Below are positions 49,101 through 64,000 of a DNA stretch of 64,000 nucleotides, in pieces (within the stretch, counting starts at the first letter, position 1; every line of letters begins with the position of its first letter). Both the position numbers and the translations under genes were made by a program. The stretch is taken from contig JAKSXM010000014.1 in assembly GCA_022575985.1 (NCBI GenBank), positions 23,374,001 to 23,438,000 on the forward strand. Direction: 5' to 3'. Source of the stretch: Anagrus nilaparvatae (taxonomy: Eukaryota > Arthropoda > Insecta > Hymenoptera > Mymaridae). The notes under the pieces were generated by a model. It ran no database searches. It saw only the letters and a program-made list of their open reading frames with translations, and was not told the DNA's origin.

Positions 49101-51150
49101 AATATTTATAGCTTGATAATTTGTTAAAAATCTAGTTCTGAAATGCTCTGTAACAATTATGGCAGAAACAATGAAATCAAGTAAAATATTTTCCAAAATT
49201 TCTACATTTTCTAAAATTCCAGAGGTTGAAAAAAAGGCTAGTTTAAAAAGCTGTTAAAACTGACTCATATATATATCAATATTACATGCATATTGTTATA
49301 CAGTTTTACAATGAAAAATGCTTATTCATGAATTTTCTTTAGCATATTGAATAAAAAAATAAGAAAAAAAAACAATTCGATTTATTATTTAAAAAAAAAT
49401 AATAATCATATAACTTGCAATAAAATACCAAAGAATATTTGTAGATCTATTGATCAAAAGGAAATTATAATTATTTTTCAATATAATAGAGCAAAAGTAA
49501 AAAGTTAAACATTTGGTATCTTTGGTATTTTATCTTTTAATATTTTACTACTTACACAAAAAGGGCTGCTATTATATTTTTATATCCTCAAGTCAAGTTT
49601 CCAGGGCATCTCTGATCGTATTAATATATAACAAGGTTAAAAGTATTTGCATATTCGACTCAATACATTCATAAATTTTTTTTTGTTTAAATCATTTTGT
49701 TCCATATATTTTTTAAAATAAGTACATACCCTTAAAATTTATAAGACAATATACTATTGATTTTCAGGTTTTAAAAAGTTTTTCTGTTAAGCATGTGAAA
49801 ATTTTTATTTTTTTTATTCATTTAATATTGTTGAGTTTTGGGGATTGATGGAAAGATATTGTTGCTTTAAAAAAATTAATGAGCAATAGGGCTTTGTTTG
49901 AAAAAACTTTATTTTAACGAATAGAAGATTTGTAGCCCAGAGGCATGTGGGAAAGATCTTGTAATAGAATTTGGAAAATTGAAGTTTCTGGCCAATATGT
50001 TTAATGAATAATTTTTGTATCATAAAAAGTTGTTCATAATTTGATATTATTGTCCCATATGGTAAAAATAATTTGCGGTTGTAAAAAAAAATCAGAAAAT
50101 TTTCTATTTACCTTTTCACAAAAAGAAATTGGAAACCCCTAAATAAAACAATATGCTAATTACCATACTTATAACTACTTAATTTTTTTTTCAAACTACT
50201 ATATTTTTATTAGAAATAATTTATTTTATTATGTACGCCAAATTTATAATAAATTTAATTTGTTGATTATTATAGGCATAATAAGCATAAATACTATCAG
50301 TGCAATTTAGTTTTCACTATTTAATATTTATTAGGTTGTCTGTTTTTCAGAAAAAAAAAATAATTTTAGCCAATAAAAATATAATAAAAGTGACTTATTA
50401 GCCTAAAAAATGGTATGCTTTAAAGTATTTTATGAAAAATTCCAATTTTTAAATTTAATAAAATAGCGCAGGGTTTGAAACTGTAATATTGTAAAAAAAT
50501 AGCCTATTTTTCAAAATTCTTAACTCAAATTTATAAAAAAATAGAAAATTGAAAATCGTATTTTATTGTAACGTTTTTAATATTTAAGGATTCCAGATAA
50601 ATAATTAAAGGTAAATAATTTTTAAGTTAACCATAAAAAAGTTTTAAAAAGTAACGAAAATCCTAATATATAAATTTTGAAAAATAAAATAAACGTGAGA
50701 AAAAACATATGCTGAGTAGATTACTATGCTGGTATATACCTATACTATAAACAGTAAAATAGACATAGTAATAGTAGCTAATTGCCTCGAGGAAAATCCA
50801 TAATATTAATAATATAATATGTATATATTTACCTTTATTAAATATTTATTATTCATTGTATTTATTACATTAAATACTAATTGTTTTTATAAATTATTAA
50901 AGGTACTTATATAATATTTAAATAAACAATTTTTTGAATGATAAAATCATAATGTTTATAAATAATTTATAGTATATTGACTTTATTTCACAAGGTAATT
51001 TTTTCAATGAATTGATTACTTAATTTGTCATTAACTATATAAGTACATTCTATAGACAATTTATTTTTTTTTACGTCAGTCATTTTAAATTAGTTTTTTC
51101 AAATAATTAAGTTACATGCAATTAAAGTATATTTGAAAAAATAAACAAAA
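43108..51150. other. probable TENT5 3'UTR/downstream DNA, then intergenic DNA
   Basis: The sequence is mostly A/T runs, ATTTA words and short (TAA)n tracts (for example near 45080, 45790 and 45865). If the 3'UTR is long, the ATTTA words would fit AU-rich instability elements. Around 47.9-48.1 kb the composition is briefly less AT-rich, with a 38-codon frame including LDEDDDNLYVPSG. No gene model can be supported. Short frames at 48307-48501 and 49814-50023 lack coding character. Confidence 0.45.
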
Positions 51151-51157
51151 TTGAATC

Positions 51158-51185
51158 ATGCGCGAAATTTGTAATTTCCCGCGTA
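51158..51185 (+). promoter_or_regulatory. E2F-like sites in a probable promoter of TMEM62
   Basis: GCGCGAAA (51160-51167) and TTTCCCGC (51175-51182) are two E2F half-site words 8 bp apart, in a CpG-containing patch. TMEM62 coding begins 3.2 kb to the right behind a splice acceptor, so its transcription start must be upstream. This patch is the best candidate. Confidence 0.35.
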
Positions 51186-51420
51186 GATAATGTAGAAATC
51201 AGCTGTTCTCGAAAGATGGTAGCACTTTCTGCTCCTTTTTGCTTAAAAGATATTGGCGAATTGCGTGTTTTTGATTGAATTTATTTTCCTCTTTTGGGAA
51301 AGTCTTTGTAATGTAATATAAAAAATTATAAGTAAAAAATTATACATTTTTCTCAAGCATGCGCGAATAACAAAATGGGTGTAAAATTAATAGTATATCA
51401 AAGTTGTTAAGCTCTGCTAT

Positions 51421-51795
51421 ATGAAGAGAATCCTTCGTATTTCATTAGAAGAAGAACAACAATCACACCAATGTGATCATTACCAGGAAGAGTTTCCTTG
51501 CTAATTTTATATTTATCTACCTCGAGTTTTGTTACTTTTTTGTCATAAATTTACCAATTAAGAAGAAAGAAAAAAAAATGTACATAAAAAAAAAGAAAGT
51601 TTTAAAAGAACATGACTTTTTATAAAATTAGAATAAATTTATTATTATAATGAAAAAATGAGAGGTATTTTTATAAATTACTTGTACTACAAAAGAAATC
51701 TAATGCCTAAATGTAAATTACGTGGGATCGATTTTGGACCGAAAAGATTATTTTTTGGATATTACAACGCTTATCAACTTTACTATCAAGAGGTA
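51421..51795 (+). other. possible 5'UTR exon of TMEM62 with short upstream frames
   Basis: Two small frames occur: 51421-51504 (27 codons, MKRILRISLEEEQQ start) and one starting at 51658 (MRGIFINYLYYKRN, containing RGIDFGPKRLFFGYYNAY). The second runs into a good donor GTACGT at 51796. Spliced to the acceptor at 54343-54344, it would stop after a few codons, out of frame with TMEM62. So the frames would act as upstream ORFs, or they are chance. The intron would span 51796-54344. Confidence 0.25.
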
Positions 51796-53620
51796 CGTTT
51801 TTTACATTTTTAATTGTTGTTTATTTGTTTTTTAATTAAAATTTTCGGAGTCGAGAAAAACAACAACATAACCTAAATGGTATGTTACACGTATTGAACA
51901 CAATTTATATAAACAAATAAAAACCATGAATTTTAATTTCGGAGTCAATATCGCCAAAAATCTTTTAATTTATTTATTTATCAGTGAAAAAAATAATTAT
52001 TTTGTTTTTAATGATTTTATTAAAAGCTTTGATTAATTAATAAGATCTTATCTCTACGAATACCAGAATGATTTATTTTTATGCAAAGTGAATAATTAAT
52101 AAAATATTGATATACCTACATTAATAATTTTAAAAATACTTATATTTAAAATTTAATCTAATTAATATTCAATCAATAAAATGTACACTGTCAGGTTTCT
52201 CTGCTTAAATTTTAACCAATATTTCCTTGAAAAAATGCATAAAGTTTCAAATAAATAAAGAAAATTATTTTCAAAAATAGGTATATAATTGACCTTAAAA
52301 AAAAATAATTTTCATTACTTAAAAGTAATAACAAACCATGTGAAAAGAAAAAATAATTAAATTTATGAGCGTATCCCAGTTTTAAATAGCTCTTGTGTAT
52401 ATTTACTTTAACAAAGCACGTTTTTCATTATTATAAATGTAATACCGTCAAAAAATTTTTGTTTATGTATGTGTGTGAAAAGTTTTCCTTTTAAATAGTT
52501 TTTATGCTTGGATTATAACCTAAATATTTTTACTTTGATTTTTATTATTCTTTTTTAAAATTTTGTGTTTTTTCAAATAACAATTAAAAAATTAGTACTC
52601 TTTTTTTTATTTACTTTTTTTGAGGTAATTATTTTTATTATTATTATATCATTTTATTTGAATGCTAAACAAGCAAGTTCACGTGTTACACAATAATTAG
52701 GTATAAAATTTACTCATTTTTTGCAAGTTTTTTTTTTTAAACAATTAAAAAAATTTTTTTTTTTAAGTTTTTTTATTTTTTTCAAAAAAAAAGAACATTA
52801 AATAATCATAACATAATGTAGATCTTTAATCTATTTATTCGTCCTTCAACTAGTTAAAAAGTTCATGGAAAACAAAATATATTAAAAAAAAAAAACATGT
52901 AATTTTTGAAATTTTTCTAATATTTCCTTGACAAAAATTTAAAAAAAAAACAACCAGGAAATAAGTACTTACTTATTTATTTGTTTTTTATTGGATTATA
53001 AAGTAATGATTTTTTTTAATTGGATGATATACTTTTTGAAAAAACGGCTACAAATTTTATAATTATTATTTGTAAATAAATGAAATTGCAAAAATATGAT
53101 TTAAAAACACTCTAAATAATTAATGGTATATAATAACACTTTTGTATATTATATATTTTTTATATATTTCTTAATTTATGTGTGTAATGTTACCTACTTA
53201 TAAAGTTAAACTATAACATAAACTTGCCTCAGGAAAATTCAAGAAACTGAATTTTTCAAATTTTAACTTATTGTACCAAAAAGATAAAAAACATATAAAT
53301 TACTTTTTTCGAGGTAAAATGACTAGTCAAAATCGAAAAGAATAGTTAATATAACGATTTTTAATATTTAGAAGTTTAGAATCTATTTATGTATTTTTTA
53401 AACTAAAAATCAATATTTCCCGGGCAAATTTCCAGTAGAAGTTGAAAAAATGAAATTTAAAGGAAACACTTTTTAAAATTTTTAAATATAAATTATACGT
53501 TTAACACCCTTATTCACAATGGTCGTAAAAAAACAAATTTTTACAATAAATAGTTATTTTTGAACAAGGGTAAAAAATGAATTTTTTTAATAAAAATACA
53601 TTATTATTACATTAAATTTT

Positions 53621-53665
53621 TTCTCGCAAGTAAAATGACTCCGCAATAGTATAAATAAAGCTACG
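53621..53665 (+). repeat. CTCGCAAG motif copy with conserved flank
   Basis: TTCTCGCAAGTAAAATGACT is followed by CC..AATAGTATAAATAAAGC. The flank is shared with the right arm of the palindrome at 38588-38715. Confidence 0.6.
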
Positions 53666-54361
53666 GTGCTGTTTTTTTGCATGAAACCTACAAATGTACT
53701 TTAAATCGTAAATTTGATGAAAAATTATTTATAGGTATACCTATTCTCAAACTCAAAAAGTTTCAAATTTAGGTAATACAAGGTGTAGTAAATACACAAA
53801 ATAATAGTTAAATTTGCTAAATTTTTAATAAAATATCAAATTTTCTAAATGTTATTTTCGATGGTGTACATTTAAAATTATAATTTTCAATAAAGAAATG
53901 CTAATTTTTGCTTTTACGCATTGATAATTAAACAAATTTATTATTTTTATATTTAAAGGTCACTGCTTATTAAACAAAAGTGGTTTTTTATAAAAAAAGT
54001 AACTATTTATTTATCTGATAATAACAATTATCAATGAATAAATTATTTAAATACATTAAAATTTATTTTATGATAATTACTATTTATTTTTCTTTTTATT
54101 AATGTAGCTATAGAGAAGAAGAAAAAATATTGTTTTAACATAAAAATTTATTCATTTTTTTAAAAAAGTAGATAAAGAATGAAAATATATCAGCTACACC
54201 CATAAAAATAAGTCTATTTATGATTCAGTACACGTTTTTTTTATTGAACAGTTAATGAATATAAATGTGTAACGAGATTAGAATCAAAAATCAAAAATTA
54301 ATAATTTATTTAATATTTAAAGTGTTGTGTTTTTTTTGTTACAGGAAGGCAAAATCTACAA

Positions 54362-56896
54362 ATGTCATTAACGAAAATACTGCAGGAAATGAAAATAGCA
54401 AAGTTGACCCTTTTCCTACTTACTTTAATACTTATTCTTTCGATATTTGTTGCTAACGTAACTAATATCATTGACGTCGATTCTCATGCTCTTGTCAAAG
54501 ATTTTCCTCAAGCTTCAGATAAACTAAAAGACTCAAAATGGTCCATGCCAAAGAAATACAATATAAGCGATTCCTTCGACCACCTTATGTGGTTTTTACA
54601 AATAACAGACTTACATATAAGTATCTTTCGAGATCCATCAAGGATTATCGAATTCAAAGAATTTTGTGATTTAACCGTGGGTGCTATTAAACCAGAAGTT
54701 GTCCTTGCATCTGGTGATTTAACCGATGCTAAAACTAAAGATAAAATGGGCTCACGTCAATTTAAAGAAGAATGGCAGACTTATAAAATGGTACTCGATG
54801 AAGCTAGAGTTACTGAAAAAACAGTTTGGCTTGACGTTCGTGGCAATCATGGTAAGATTTTCTTTATTAATAACTGTGTTTTTCTTTTTAATAAACCCAT
54901 TTTTTTTTACAGATAATTTTAACGTTTTTAGTTTAAATTCGACTGAAAATTACTACGCAAATTATTCGATACAAGGAAAAAAACATCCACGTTCTTACAT
55001 GTATCAAACTAAAATTGGTTTTGAAAAATATTCTTTTATTGCTGTTGATGCTTGTTTAAAACCTGGGCCACGAAGACCATTTAATTTTATTGGTGCTTTA
55101 GATGATAATGAAATTAGTAAAATTTATAAATACGTAAATGAATCTCGTGACAGTAATGCAGATTATATCATTTGGTTTGGTCATTATCCAACATCTTGTA
55201 TTATGACTACGAATGATGGTGGGCTTAGAAGTATAATTGGTCAGTACAACGAGAGCATGATGTATTTATGCGGCCATTTTCATACACTGGGTGGCACAGT
55301 ACCTAATATGTACAGTTTGCAACAAGCTGGATTTTTGGAATTGGAATTAGCAGACTGGAAAGATGGTAGAATGTAAGTTAAATTATTATTTCTTGCTAAA
55401 CAAAAGCGTTAATCACATTTATTTTGAATCCAGGTATCGCTTAGGAGTAATAGATCATGGTCAATTTTCTTTTATTGATGTAAATCATCATGAATGGCCT
55501 ATAGGATTAGTAACTAATCCAAAAAATGCTCAGTTTGCAATGCCAAGGAAAGAAAATTTACAATCAATAATTGACTCTACTCATATAAGGTAAATAATTT
55601 TAATCACAAGTTTGTAAATATTAGCTTATTTGTAAATTTATAATTTCATAGAGCATTAGCCTTTTCATTAGTTGACATTAAATCTGTAAAAGTGAGTATA
55701 GATAATGAGAAGTGGCTTGAATGTAATCATGTCAATGGACCTCTATATGTCACAGCATGGAATTCATCAAAATACAAGACTGGTATTCATTGTATTCAGG
55801 TAAATTTAAAATCTTAAATCATTTAAAATTTAAAACATTTATATAAATTAGTATACTTTTTTTACAGTTACAAATTGTAGATGCTGATGGTAGAGAAAAA
55901 GTTATTTCCCAACCATTCTCTTTAGATGGTAGTAGATTGGCATTTGGTGTTATTCCAAGGATTCTTCTTATGTCAAATGTCACTCGTATTGTAAGTTTTG
56001 GCAAAATTTATTATTTTAATTATAATTTTAAATATATCATAACTTTATTTGCAGTTTCAGTTAATGTTTGCAATTTTATTTATATTACTGGTTGTGCCTT
56101 TGTGCATGTTGCGAATCGTTCATATGTCTTATTCGTGTAAGTATTAATATATTTTTAATGCAAAATTAATAAAATTGATTCTGTTTAAACTTTTATTTTT
56201 AGGCAACCAAATGCGACGGCCAAGAGTGCAAATAAAGTTATTTAATTGGTGGCTCAGAAATTGTTGGATATTATCATCTGTCGATAGATTATTTTTCCCT
56301 CTTATTATGTATGCAGTATATTTGTGGGTTGGACCATGGATCATTGGTGAATTAATAGACGATCACATTGGAGTAATTTTTGCTTGGGGCACTTTTATAG
56401 GCGATTCATTTTTACCAGGATCATTTACATACGCCTATGGCTTCTTCCAATTGCTTTCATTTCAACTTCCATTAACTCTCATAATTGGTCATAGAATCAG
56501 TAAAAGATTGCAACTGATTGAAAAACCTCAAAGAAAATCTATACCATTATTTCAACACATTTGGGAACACATGCCGTTTATATTATTAATTGTCATGCAA
56601 ATTGGTATGGTTTATTTCTTTTGGTTGGCTTATGGAACACTAGCAACTGTATTGTGTCCATTACGGACTTGGAGTATTTTACTGGCTGTAACATTGTGGT
56701 ATCAAGTACATAAAATGCCTCAAGAATGTTTGAGGTCAGTAATAAGCCTCTTATTATTTATTTTTATACCTATTTTACCAATATTTTATACTTATTTATT
56801 TATAGATCAGCTGCTCAAATTTGGTCTTCACATGGTCCCTTAGTCTCTCCAGTAAATGACGATAAACAGAATGATTCTCAAGCAGATTCAAATTAA
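54362..56896 (+). CDS. TMEM62: TMEM62-like membrane protein with calcineurin-like phosphoesterase domain
   Basis: Eight coding exons join in frame: 54362-54851, 54913-55372, 55434-55589, 55652-55799, 55868-55990, 56055-56136, 56203-56734 and 56806-56896. All introns are GT-AG, and the product is 693 residues. A hydrophobic anchor lies at about 12-33. The metallophosphoesterase motifs are in order: TDLH (D83, H85), SGDLTD (D119), RGNHD (H163, D164, split by intron 1), WFGHYP, and CGHFH (H285, H287). Five to six membrane segments follow from about residue 460, including LMFAILFILLVVPLCML and FILLIVMQIGMVYFFW. Length and order match animal TMEM62 (about 640 aa). The metal ligands are all present, so it could be catalytic, though the family's substrate is not established. 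An acceptor at 54343-54344 shows a further 5' non-coding exon. The next ATG, 54389, is an alternative start. Confidence 0.93.
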
Positions 56897-57157
56897 AAAA
56901 AAATGTATTTTATTGTAGATATGTATTATTTATTTCTCTTTTTTTTAACTTCAAAATTTTTTATTTGAAGTTATTTTACAGACTGTTTTGCATGTACATA
57001 TAAGCATGTATATAAAATTAAGAAGAAAGTATTCTTTGTATTCTTAAAAAATTTTATTACACACTCAGCATTTATAAAAAAAAACAGTGAGATATTTGTT
57101 AAAAAATAGATTATGTATATAAATTTATATAAAATATGTGTACTGATTTTAATTTTA

Positions 57158-57163
57158 AATAAA
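57158..57163 (+). terminator. TMEM62 polyadenylation signal
   Basis: AATAAA lies 262 bp after the TMEM62 stop and just before the SMC3 promoter region. Earlier variants are possible. Confidence 0.5.
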
Positions 57164-57246
57164 AAAAAGCAATTGTGGCTAAATGATAAAATATTATCTT
57201 TATTTTAAATTTGGGAAAGAATTTGGGTTTAGCAGTGGTAGAACTG

Positions 57247-57258
57247 TTTGGCGGGAAA
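57247..57258 (+). promoter_or_regulatory. E2F site in the SMC3 promoter
   Basis: TTTGGCGGGAAA closely fits the E2F consensus TTTSSCGC and its palindromic form. It lies 244 bp before the SMC3 start codon, and AAAGCCGCCATTT follows near 57341. S-phase control of cohesin genes by E2F is established in animals. That this site is used here is inferred. Confidence 0.55.
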
Positions 57259-57490
57259 GAAATTATTATTTTTTAGTTGGTAAACCTTAAATAAACAGTT
57301 TGATCATTCCGCGACTGCGTGGTTATTCTATAATTGTTGAAAGCCGCCATTTCACTAATATGTGTGGAGTGAATATTGTTTGAGAGTTATTTACATGTTT
57401 TGTTTTTTTAATTCTTTTCGCCGAATTTTCGGTATATAATGCATTATTTTGAATCAAAAAAGTGTTTAGAATTTAAAAAATAAAAGAAAA

Positions 57491-62158
<4,668 letters not shown>

Positions 62159-63176
62159 ATGAACTCTGACAGACGTAAAATTGAATTAGTGATTGCAATT
62201 TTTACATATATCTAATTATAAGTTATTAATTAATTAGTTTAGATATATGAATGTTTATACTATTTTCTATCAAAAAAAAAAAAAAAAAACTTAAATGTGA
62301 AAAAGAAAAAATATTTAAATTATTACCGTTATTTTTAAAAATAATGGACTATATAAAAGATTGTATAATAAAAAAGTAAAGAAATATTTTTATTTAAAAT
62401 AAGATTATTTCATAAAAATTTTTTAAAATCAAATAAATTTTTATAGACTTATAAGAAATATTTTGTATTTTATAAGATTCAAATATAAAAACATTAAATA
62501 ATGCTTCTTTACAGTTTATTCAATTTTAATCTAAATATTTTTTACTATTAATTTGAAGAAAAAAAAATAACATGAATATTTTTTAGATTAATTTTAATAT
62601 TAAAATCTGAATAATATTCTATCTATATTTAGGTATAATCACCTTACGTAACAAAATATTATTTATCTGCCAAGATAAAATCATACCTTTTAATTTTGCA
62701 GGTCTAAAATTCAATGGTTTAAGGGATCTGAGAAGGGTAAAGCTACTATCAGTTTACTCGAATTAAAATTAAACCAAAAAAACATGAACTAATTGACTAA
62801 AAATTTGCAGGAATTAAATACATTTAAAAAGGGTTGTGCATAGGCCCTTTCTTACAGTTTATCAAAGAGTATTTAATTCAATGTCAATGCCCCCACAGGG
62901 ACCTGCTAGAATTCTTTTTTTCCAGGGTCAGGATTTCCCACGTGATTTTCGATGGGTAAATTCTTTTTAAATAAATGAGTGATCATACCTAAAACCAAAA
63001 TCTGTTATGAGATGGTTTTGATTTAGAATCGCGAAGAATTGAAATTTTTAAGTTGTATTACAAACAAGAAATACCGGTGATACAAATATTGTGAATATAT
63101 GCTAGTATATATATAATATAATATGTATATAATAAAGAATGCATATAAAGGTAAAAGAGACTTTTATTGATTCTAG
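62159..63176. other. SMC3 3'UTR and intergenic DNA
   Basis: A poly(A) signal AATAAA is at 62367-62372. From about 62700 to 62960 the composition is less AT-rich (for example CCCCCACAGGGACCTGC near 62890) but no frame or repeat is recognised. A CT-rich acceptor-like TTGATTCTAG ends at 63176. Confidence 0.5.
62367..62372 (+). terminator. SMC3 polyadenylation signal
   Basis: AATAAA about 210 bp after the stop codon, with no better candidate nearer. Confidence 0.5.
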
Positions 63177-63187
63177 ACCGTGCAAAT

Positions 63188-63261
63188 ATGACGTCAGTGG
63201 AGATCACGCCACATCCCGGTTATACGATGTCGAATTTTGATTGGTCCACCGGCTTCTTTGT
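63188..63261 (+). CDS. first coding exon of a probable PLAC8/cornifelin-like gene (partial)
   Basis: ATG at 63188 opens MTSVEITPHPGYTMSNFD followed by WSTGFF. A full-consensus donor GTAAGT starts at 63262, and an acceptor AG at 63175-63176 would place a 5'UTR exon upstream. The exon is markedly more GC-rich than its surroundings. A short variable N-terminus followed by DWSTGxF is how PLAC8-family proteins begin, just before the first Cys-rich CFDDC-type block. That block would be in the next exon beyond the window. The ATG overlaps a TGACGTCA word, so a promoter/CRE reading is the main alternative. The exon call is fair; the family is a reasoned guess. Confidence 0.45.
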
Positions 63262-64000
63262 GTAAGTGTATAAGTCACACATACACACACCTAAAGGTTT
63301 CGCATATGTCATGGAATTTAAAGGGTAGACCCTCAGAATTTGCAAAAAGCTAAAAGTAGGTACTGCTTGTCTCGTTTTTAAAGTTTTTTTAATATGCAAA
63401 AAAAGTGATAATAAGTGCAACGATAGTGTGTATTGTCAATCGAAAAACGGTATGATGTGTATTGCTATAATAAGAAATAAGAAAAAAATATTTTGAATAA
63501 CAAGTGTTTTGTTTAGTTTGTTTTTTTAATTAGAAATAACGGTTAAATATAATTTTTTTTCACACATAAATTTGAATGAAAAAATATTATATTCATATCA
63601 ATAAGAGTTTTTTTTTTTATTACACAACAACGCAAAAATTGATTATAAAACATATATTATTTAAAATTTCTTTTTTTTGCATCATAAGATTTTATATCAT
63701 ACGATTTTTATATCCTTAATTGCAAGTACATTATCAACAAAAAAAGAGAAGTTTTGCATCCGCAATTGGACACATTAATCATTTATATTAGCATTATAAA
63801 AATAATATAATTATTATTATTCTTGAGAAATATATAAAAGTCATAATCTTTGAATTTAAAAATTAAAAAAATATAACAATTAATAAAATAATGTATTAAA
63901 CAAATTATAAATATTGTTCAAATAAAACCCAGACAGAAAACAAAGAGGGTAGATAAAATACAAGAATGCAAGAAACGTGCTTATATTGTAACAAATCTGA
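63262..64000 (+). other. start of an intron of the PLAC8-like gene
   Basis: AT-rich sequence after the donor at 63262. No second exon is visible before the window ends. A minus-strand frame at 63220-63420 overlaps the exon and is not supported. Confidence 0.35.

Noticed and set aside
54265..54456. Frame upstream of and overlapping the TMEM62 start
   Set aside because: It crosses a clear splice acceptor at 54343-54344 and is in a different phase from the conserved protein.
55937..56140. Read-through frame across TMEM62 exon 5 and the next intron
   Set aside because: It ignores a consensus GTAAGT donor. The spliced frame matches TMEM62.

Overview
The window is very AT-rich eukaryotic nuclear DNA with long introns and intergenic stretches, GT-AG introns and many small inverted-repeat transposons. 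The protein-coding genes (TENT5/FAM46, TMEM62, SMC3) are animal genes. The SMC3 sequence, the Jockey-type LINE and an arthropod-style Inr/DPE promoter point to an insect. The extreme AT content would suit, for example, an aphidiine parasitoid wasp, but the species cannot be fixed from the sequence alone.

Layout. Positions 1-21,000 hold no intact gene. They form a graveyard of non-autonomous DNA transposons: a hAT-type element with an 8-bp target duplication at 235-1425, several foldback elements, and a Tc1/mariner-type mini-element at 12263-12443. A decayed Jockey-type LINE lies on the minus strand at 12.66-15.72 kb. Its reverse transcriptase is interrupted by an element full of G-rich minisatellites, and two more tandem copies of that element sit at 17.3-18.1 kb in the opposite orientation. 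A short open frame at the left edge may be the last exon of a gene lying outside.

From 21.3 kb a plus-strand gene dominates. An Inr+DPE core promoter (21311-21344) and a probable 5'UTR exon are followed by an inferred 17.8-kb intron. The large coding exon of TENT5 (FAM46 poly(A) polymerase, 913 aa) is at 40289-43030. The intron contains most of about eleven copies of a short palindromic motif and one large foldback element. Positions 43-51 kb are 3'UTR and low-complexity AT-rich DNA.

The right end is compact and all on the plus strand. TMEM62 (8 coding exons, 54362-56896, 693 aa) is followed by SMC3 (12 coding exons, 57491-62158, 1201 aa) about 0.6 kb later, with a near-perfect E2F site between them. 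A probable first coding exon of a PLAC8/cornifelin-like gene is at 63188-63261. These genes do not form one pathway: TENT5 stabilises mRNA, TMEM62 is a membrane-bound calcineurin-like phosphoesterase, and SMC3 is a cohesin core subunit.
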